Shown here: positions 57,989 to 64,000 of the stretch, one piece after another
Layout: every line of letters starts with the position of its first letter
Position numbering within the stretch: the stretch's first letter is position 1
Assembly: GCF_016545825.1 (NCBI RefSeq)
Contig: NC_052613.1
Coordinates: 54,604,112 to 54,668,111, forward strand
Source of the DNA: Eucalyptus grandis
Lineage: Eukaryota; Streptophyta; Magnoliopsida; Myrtales; Myrtaceae
DNA length: 64,000 nucleotides
Direction: 5' to 3'
The notes under the pieces: generated by a model
Seen by the model: only the letters and a program-made list of their open reading frames with translations
Told to the model about the DNA's origin: nothing
Databases searched by the model: none
Position numbers and translations under genes: made by a program

Positions 57989-59487
57989 GGGAGAAGTACA
58001 TTACTAGTGCCATAAGTTGTATATAGCACTTACTTTGGTTAGTTCTATATAGCGCTTCATTTGGTGTCCAAAGTTTCCGTTGAATCACTTAATGCCAAAA
58101 AGTTTAAAAAACAATCATTTTAGGGCAAACTCCGATCAAATTAAATAGAAATCCAACATGACATTTTTTTATTAATTTTTTATGCTGATGTGACTCGCCG
58201 GAAAGCACAATCAGTATGTAAACCACAAAACCACGTCGTTTGGTGTCTCTCCCCCAATTGAAAACTCTAAACCCTAAATTTGTTGGATAATCTCGACCAC
58301 CGCCGCCCTCTTCATCCTCTTCTCCTCCCTTGCCGTCCTCTTCGATGTTGCCCATGGCGCCACCAACCACCACCACCACCTTGTCCACTACCTCGACAAG
58401 TTCAACGAACCACGGCGAGCAAGTCGTCGTCGATCCCTCCGCCTTCTTGGAGAACCCGCGCCTCCACAACGCCTACGTCGCCCTCCAGGCCTTGAAGTAA
58501 GCCATCCTCTCCAACCCCAACAGCTTCACCGCCAACTGGGTCGGCCCCAACGTCTACGGCTACTCCAATGTCTTCTGCTCCCCCGCCCCCAACGACCCCA
58601 GCATTTGCATTGTCGTTGGCGTCAACCTCAACCACGACGACATCACCGGGTACCTCCCCAAGGAGCTCGGCTTGCTCGCCGACCTCACGCTCTTCCACCT
58701 CAACTCCAACCACTTCTGTGGTAGCGTGCCGCAAAAGTTCCGGAACTTGAAGCAACTCTTCGAGCTGGATCTAAGCAACAATTGGTTCTTCGGGAAGTTT
58801 CTGAGGGTCGTGCTGGAGCTCCCGGCACTCAAGTTCTTGGACCTCCAATTCAACGAGCTCGATGGGTCGATCCCGTGGGAGCTCTTCAACAAGGATCTAA
58901 ATGCCATTTTCATCAACGACAATCAGTTTCGATTTGAGCTACCGGATAATCTCGGCCACTCCTCGCTGTTGTTTTAAAAATTACAATGGTTTTCCCTCCT
59001 CCTCCCCCTTCAACCGCCCACATCCCTTGCCTCCGCCTCCGCCGATGATGGGCTAGTCGCCATCCATGACGGCCCCTGCACTTGGTGGCCGTGGCTTCGG
59101 CCTCGACCCCGACCTCAACTTGGCCACTCAGTGGCCAAGTCGAAGGCTGTGATCTCGCTCAAGTGCGAACCTCACGCCGCCGAGCGACAACGGCCGAGTG
59201 AGCTAGGTCGGCGGCCGACGATGATCGGAACCCTAATTAAATCAATCTCGTTTTTGTGAGGCCATCCACTTAGGACAGCAAAACTACGTCGTTTTCTTAA
59301 GGAGGACGGAAAACGATGTCGTTTCTCAAGCCATATCAATTTTTTTTTTAATATAAAAGTCACGTAATTATTTTAGCCGGAATCTCTTACCGGTGGCACC
59401 AAAGTGATTGTTTTTTCTCCGATTGAAACTTTTGGCACCAAAGTGAGCGTTGTACACAACTTATGGCACTGATAGTATACTTCTCCC
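57989..59487. mobile_element. Pack-MULE-like element, 1499 bp, carrying an LRX fragment
   Basis: Terminal inverted repeats are long: GGGAGAAGTACATTACTAGT at the left pairs with the complement of the right end, GGGAGAAGTATACTATCAGT, and similarity continues for over 100 bp (agtgccataagttgt; cactttgg; aacaatca). The flanks are ATTTGAGTAG and ATTTAAGTAG, a 9-10-bp target duplication with one mismatch, typical of Mutator-like elements. The empty site is visible in the neighbouring repeat at about 57470-57495 (atttgagtagtgtaatttgt). No transposase is present; the cargo is a piece of a leucine-rich-repeat extensin gene. Confidence 0.85.
58290..58977 (+). pseudogene. Captured fragment of a leucine-rich-repeat extensin (LRX) gene
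   Basis: GC-rich sequence inside the AT-rich element encodes, over more than one frame, a signal-peptide-like start (ALFILFSSLAVLFDVAHG near 58295-58350), then an LRX N-terminal region (VALQALK; NSFTANWVG; YSNVFCSPAP) and four or five leucine-rich repeats (DITGYLPKELGLL; LTLFHLNSNHFCGSVP; LFELDLSNNWFFG; LKFLDLQFNELDGSIP). A TAA at 58498-58500 falls where the family usually has Gln, and an upstream frame change is needed. The Pro-rich extensin tail is missing. LRX proteins bind RALF peptides in cell walls; this fragment cannot supply full function but could be transcribed. Confidence 0.85.
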
Positions 59488-60605
59488 ATTTAAGTAGTGT
59501 AATTTGTTACTGATTTGTGTTGAAAAATAAAATTTGCTTTTTGAAAACGTCATAAGACCAAGTAATGAAAAATAGCAAGCTAATCCGATATTTGTACGTT
59601 TGAAGAGATTCTGAACGTTTCCTATTGAATACCGCCGGACATAAGCCTCCAGAAAAGTACATAACAAGAAATGCGTTAAAGTGAGAGAGTGAGTATCTTT
59701 CTTCAATAGGTTCATTGCACTCACTTTAGGTCGGAGAGGATTTGGTCGTGTAGCTTATTTTGGTTTTGATTTAAAAATGAAGATTTTCTTTTCAGAAAAT
59801 GTCCAAAGATCAATTAATGAAAAACAACAAGCGAATCGGATATTTGTACATTTTGAGAGATTTTAAGTGTTTCATATTGAATACCGCAAGATTTAAGCCC
59901 TCAAGGAGTACTTAGAGAGAGTAACATCCGTTTTCCCATGTCTACCACACTCATTTTGGGCCAAACAGACTTTGGGCCATGTAATTTGTTTCGCTTTTGA
60001 TTTGAAAAAGAAGATTTTGTTATTTGAAAACGTAAAAAGATCAAGTAATAACAAATAGCAAAACGAATATGATATTTATACATTTACAGAGATTTCGCAA
60101 GATTTAAGTTTCTCAAGAAGAAGTACATAAGAAAAAAAGCCTTCCAGAGATAAAAATTTTTCGCATGTTCACTACACTCACTATGGGCCAAATAGGATTT
60201 GGATCGTGTTGTTTGTTTCCGTTTTGATTAAAAAAAAGGAGATTTTGTTTTCACAAAACGTCAAAAGATCAAGTAGTGAAAAATGACAAATAAATCAAGT
60301 ATTTGTACATTTAGAGAAATTCCGAATGTTTCATATTAAATTCCGCAAGGTTTAAGTCCCCAAAGAAAAGTACTCGACCAAAATTGCGTTTGAAGGAGAG
60401 TGAGCATATTCCGTTCACTACACTCACTTTGGGTTGGACAAAAATCTATGTAGTTTGTTCCGGTTTGATTTGAGAAAAAAAAAAAAAAAAGAGAGATTTT
60501 ATTTTCAGAAAACGTTAAAAGATCAAGTAAAGAAAAACAAGCAAATCACTTTTTTTGTACAATTGGAGAAATTTGGAGTGTTTTATATTGACTATGCAAG
60601 ATTTA

Positions 60606-61890
60606 GGGTGCGTTTGATTTAGTATTTTGAAAGCGCATTGGAAAAATGTAAAGCAGTTTAGCCTAAAGAATTTTAGACAAATGCAAATAAAACTATGTTT
60701 TGAGAAGCAACTTTGAGAGAAATGTTGTTTGGTAGAAAACACATTTGAAAAGCTCTTTAAGTGATTAATATTAGTTTTTTAATTTTATTTGTTTAAAACT
60801 GAAAGAAAAAAATATATATATATATGCAACTTTTTAAATATAAATTTGACAATAATACTAAAAAAAAATTGAATACATATATAATTTTTTTTTTTAAAAA
60901 GACCAAACCCTTCATCGGAATTTTAAATTTTTATTTGCTTAAAATTGGAAAAAAAAATGATTTATGCAACTTTTTAAATATAAATTTTCACAATAATGCT
61001 AAAAAAAAGCAAATGCGTATATATAATTAAAAAAAAAACCAAATCCTTTGTGGAAATTTATTAATTTTTATTAGTTTAAAATTGAAAAAATAATGTATGC
61101 AACTTTTTAAATATAAATTTGAAAATAATGCTAAAAAAATCAAATACATATATATAATTTTTATTTTAAAAACCAAACCCTTCATCAGAATTTTTAAATT
61201 TTTAATTGTTTAAAATTGAAAAAAAAAAATGTATGTAACTTTTCAAATATAAATTTTGACAATAATACTAAAAAAATCAAAAATAAATATATATATATAT
61301 ATATATATATATTTTTAAAAAGACCAAATTCTTCATTGAAATTTTTATTTTTTTAAATTGAAAAAATAATGTATGCGATTTTTTAATATAAAATTGGAAA
61401 TAATACTAAGAAATCAAATACATATATATAATTTTTTTAAAAGACCAAACCCTTCATTGGAATTTTTTAATTTCTATTTTTTAAAATTGAAAAAAATATT
61501 GTATGCAACTTTTTAAATATAAATTTTGACAATAATGCTAAAAAAATCAAATATATAAATATTTTTTTAAAAGACCAAAATATATTTAATTTTTTAGCAT
61601 TTATATATATTTGATTTTTTTAGCATTATTTTGGCATTTAAAAAATAATAATGAGGGCAAAATTAAAAATTTGAAGAATGAAAAATGATAGTTTTGGAAG
61701 AAAAACTAAGTTTCAGCATTTGGTCAAATACTAAAAATTAAAGCTAATCTTTACTAGCATTGGGCTTTCGGCTTTACAATGCTAACTTTCACTTTAAAGC
61801 TACTTCAAAATTGTTGCCAAGCAATCAAGTATTTCCCAAGAAGGCTTTGGAGGCTAAAAACCTCTTGGGAATATTGAACCAAATGCACCC
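60606..61890. mobile_element. PIF/Harbinger-like element, 1285 bp, inside the repeat array
   Basis: Flanked by TTA (60603-60605 and 61891-61893). Left end GGGTGCGTTTGATTTAGT pairs with the complement of the right end, GGGTGCATTTGGTTCAAT. Removing the element and one TTA restores caagatttaagcccc, the sequence seen in sister repeat units. No transposase. The interior is largely AT-rich tandem repeat. Confidence 0.85.
60826..61560 (+). repeat. About 135-bp AT-rich tandem repeats within the Harbinger-like element
   Basis: A phrase like tgcaactttttaaatataaat recurs near 60826, 60965, 61098, 61231, 61373 and 61503, each followed by an aataat-ctaaaaaa run, a tatatata patch and agaccaaaccctt-catcgg. 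An AT dinucleotide run lies near 61289-61312. A partial inverted copy follows at about 61580-61640. Confidence 0.75.
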
Positions 61891-62170
61891 TTAAGCCCCT
61901 AAAAAGAAGTGCTTACCCAAAAATGCGGTAGAGAGAGAGCAAGCATTTGTTCTCCCGTGTTTACTACGCTCAGTTTGGACCAAATAGAACTCAAGCAGTG
62001 TAGTTTGTTCCGATTACGATTTGAAAAGGAGCATTTTTTTTAATAAAAAAAAAAGGTAGAAAGATTAAATAATGAAAGAAAAACAAGCGAATATGATATT
62101 TGTATATTTGGAGAGATTCTGATTGTTTGATATTGAATGCTGCAAGAATTAAACAACCAAAAAAGAACTT

Positions 62171-62591
62171 ATCAAAAGATGACTTCCCAAACATGTAATG
62201 AAATGCTGAGGCTTCTGATTCTGTTCTTATGCTGCTGGCTTCGATTGGCCTTATGAAAGCATATATGATTCGATCAACGCATCTACAGTTCGAGAATAAC
62301 TTATCCATCTAGATGTTCATATGACAGTGTCCTCGATGACAAATCTGATGTAAGCCACATCTGGTGATCCTTACATGAGGCAGCATTACAAAATTCGGAA
62401 GAGGAAGTCCTTCAAGATTGCAGAGATTGTAACTGGTTCACAACTTGCCATTTAGAATTTGCAGATAAAGAAATATCTCTTGCTTTGAATAATTTATAAT
62501 GTCGATTGATCCAGCAAGACGCTTGACTAGATTCTTCAACTAGTTTTTAGCGGCACTTAAAAACAAATCGGTCGAAGTTTTACAACTTCTA
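62171..62591. other. 3' flank of the coiled-coil gene
   Basis: Probably the 3' untranslated region of the minus-strand gene ending at 62592. Nothing else recognised. Confidence 0.4.
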
Positions 62592-64000
62592 CTAAGACCA
62601 TCGCTTCCTAGCGATTGCATCCTTCAATCCAGTATTAGTTTGCTTCCGATTCCTCTTAAAATCTCCTCCAGCCGACAACAGCTGCCTTTGCCGCTCTGAA
62701 GAGATCTTATTTGATTTCTCATTTGTAGTAATCTCCTTAAGAGGACTTACTGATCTAGACTTGGTTTGCCCTCCAACTGATTTCATCGAGAAACTTGAGG
62801 TCTTTTCCGCTACCGAATTATAAGTTTTCCTCAAAGTATTTCTGCATTTTTCTGCTGGTGTCTCCTGCTGTTTGGCAATGGACGCTTGCGGTCTGGATTT
62901 AGGAGAGCTATCCGAATCAGAAGAGGAAGGGCTAGTTGAACTGTCCATGTCATAAAGGAGATTATCTGCCATGACAGGGAATTGTCTGGTGGTGGCATTG
63001 GTTTCTATTTGCGAAGAGGGTCTTTGCAGTCTTGTGAGTTGAACAACCTGCAGATGACAGAACTCAGGCAATTCAAATAACATCACACAAAGGTAACCCT
63101 TGAATATAAATTTCTATGTTATACTTCTTCGGCTTTTGCAAAAGAGTCATTTCAGTTGTTCACCGCCTTGAATCAATTCCTGTCTAACATTGAGCTGTGA
63201 CACATGTATTGGTTCATTTTTTTACTTAGTTGTGGAGACCAAGAAATTACAACACAAGATCTCATTCATGCTGTGAAGAAAAGGCTCAGCGGACAGAGCA
63301 GTCAGCTGTTTCCTTATTCTCAACTCCTAAGAAAAATACAACGAAATAAAATGTAAAGGTTCCAGCAGCATATCTTTATTTTCTTGCTTAGTTTTCCCAA
63401 CAAATAACATAGCATTTGAGCACTAGTATCTCACCTTTTGTTCGAGAATTATCATGTCCTTCTTGAGCTTTGTAATTGTCACATTCTTCCTGCGCATGAT
63501 GTCTTCAAGTTCTGCAATCCTCTGGTATCATGAAAAATCTTAACAATCACAAAAAGGAACCCTAAGAGAGAAGACAGAAGCAGTAAGTTAAAAAAGAGAA
63601 TTTGCCTTGGAGCCAGCAGCATCGCATGATTGCAGAAAGCTAGTGAGCTCTTTTATTGTTGCGTCCTTTTCTTCACAGTCTCTCTTGAGATTGTATACGT
63701 CTTGTTCTAAAGCTATGGCATTTGTCTGTAGGAAAACCCGCATCAGATTCATTCTCATAAAAGTCAGCCATTTCATTGCCACACCTAGAAGGCTAGAGAC
63801 ACATGAGTTCAAACAGATCATGTTTATATTACTTCTGCCTGCAAGGATGCTCAAATGCACAAATTTCAATATTTTTTAATCCACCGCCTTGAATAGATCA
63901 TGCTAGGAAAATCCTTTATAAATCAAGGAGGATGAGAATTGTATGACAATTAAAGCATATTTTCAGAAAACTCCATTTGCAGCTTTGCATAGGACAAAGC
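62592..64000 (-). CDS. 3' end of a coiled-coil protein gene (truncated by window edge)
   Basis: Three exons are visible on the minus strand: 63606-63725 (40 codons), 63435-63521 (29 codons) and 62592-63047 (151 codons plus stop); all join in phase 0. The first two encode a charged heptad-like coiled coil (LEQDVYNLKRDCEEKDATI; RIAELEDIMRRKN; LKKDMIILEQK). The last exon starts VVQLTRLQRPS and becomes Ser-rich and basic (STSPSSSDSDSSPKSRP; FKRNRKQTNTGLKDAIARKR), ending RKRWS. The intron after 63606 begins with GC, a permitted GC-AG type (AAG/GCAAAT). The basic tail may bind microtubules or nucleic acid, but that is a guess. The 5' part lies beyond 64000 and the family is not identified. Confidence 0.82.

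Larger units (their letters stand above)
57098..62170 (+). repeat. Array of about ten 230-250-bp tandem repeats, twice interrupted
   Basis: Units share an order of landmarks: aatgaaaaacagcaagcgaat, tttgtacatttggagagattc, a ttgaataccgcaag phrase, tttaagcc, a gagagagcaagcat phrase, a cactcactttgg phrase, tagtttgttccggttttgat and cagaaaacgtcaaaagatcaag. Unit starts are near 57098, 57300, 57551, 57801, 59564, 59817, 60048, 60278, 60529 and 62069. Copies are diverged. The array is split by a Mutator-like element (57989-59487) and a Harbinger-like element (60606-61890). No coding capacity is evident. The repeat family is not one I recognise. Confidence 0.85.

Noticed and set aside
58402..58755. Minus-strand Val/Gly/Glu-rich open frame
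   Set aside because: It is the complement of the GC-rich LRX fragment, not a separate gene.
57098..62170. CRISPR-like array because of regularly spaced repeats
   Set aside because: Units are 230-250 bp, diverged and contiguous without short unique spacers, in a eukaryotic genome.

Overview
The window is nuclear DNA from a flowering plant, most likely a eudicot. Its genes have many GT-AG introns, plant-only families (MCTP, EIN3-like, CLE, plant GH1, H3.1) and abundant plant transposons (Copia, PIF/Harbinger-like, Mutator-like). The species cannot be fixed from sequence alone. No tRNA, rRNA, CRISPR array or prokaryotic operon was seen.

Layout. 1-4506 is a second copy (copy A) of the 3' end and downstream flank of a DNA topoisomerase VI subunit B gene; its matching copy B lies at 25264-27543. 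The two differ by three large indels, including a 977-bp Harbinger-like element with a TTA target duplication. 5657-10838 is an intact 13-exon GH1 beta-glucosidase, followed by a decayed partial GH1 copy (11523-13138). 14008-25634 is a complete 19-exon TOP6B whose intron 8 carries a 5.3-kb Copia element in reverse orientation. 30405-32732 is a single-exon MCTP gene. 36772-38586 is a single-exon EIN3-like gene closest to EIL3/SLIM1. 41132-41708 is a three-exon CLE peptide precursor of the CLV3/CLE40 type, missed by simple ORF calling. 43338-43748 is an intronless histone H3.1. 45439-55144 (minus) is a 16-exon WD40-repeat gene with two junctions that do not join cleanly. 57098-62170 is an array of ~230-250-bp repeats, interrupted by a Pack-MULE-like element carrying an LRX gene fragment and by a Harbinger-like element. 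62592-64000 (minus) is the 3' end of a coiled-coil protein gene.

The genes do not form one pathway. TOP6B (endoreduplication) and H3.1 (replication-coupled chromatin) both carry cell-cycle promoter motifs. The MCTP and CLE genes concern cell-cell communication and EIL3 concerns sulfur/ethylene-type signalling. The most unusual material is the recent TOP6B segmental duplication, with insertions datable by empty sites, and the repeat array that acts as a transposon landing zone with readable empty sites. All exon models were built by eye from splice signals, reading phase and remembered family structure; no alignment was run.
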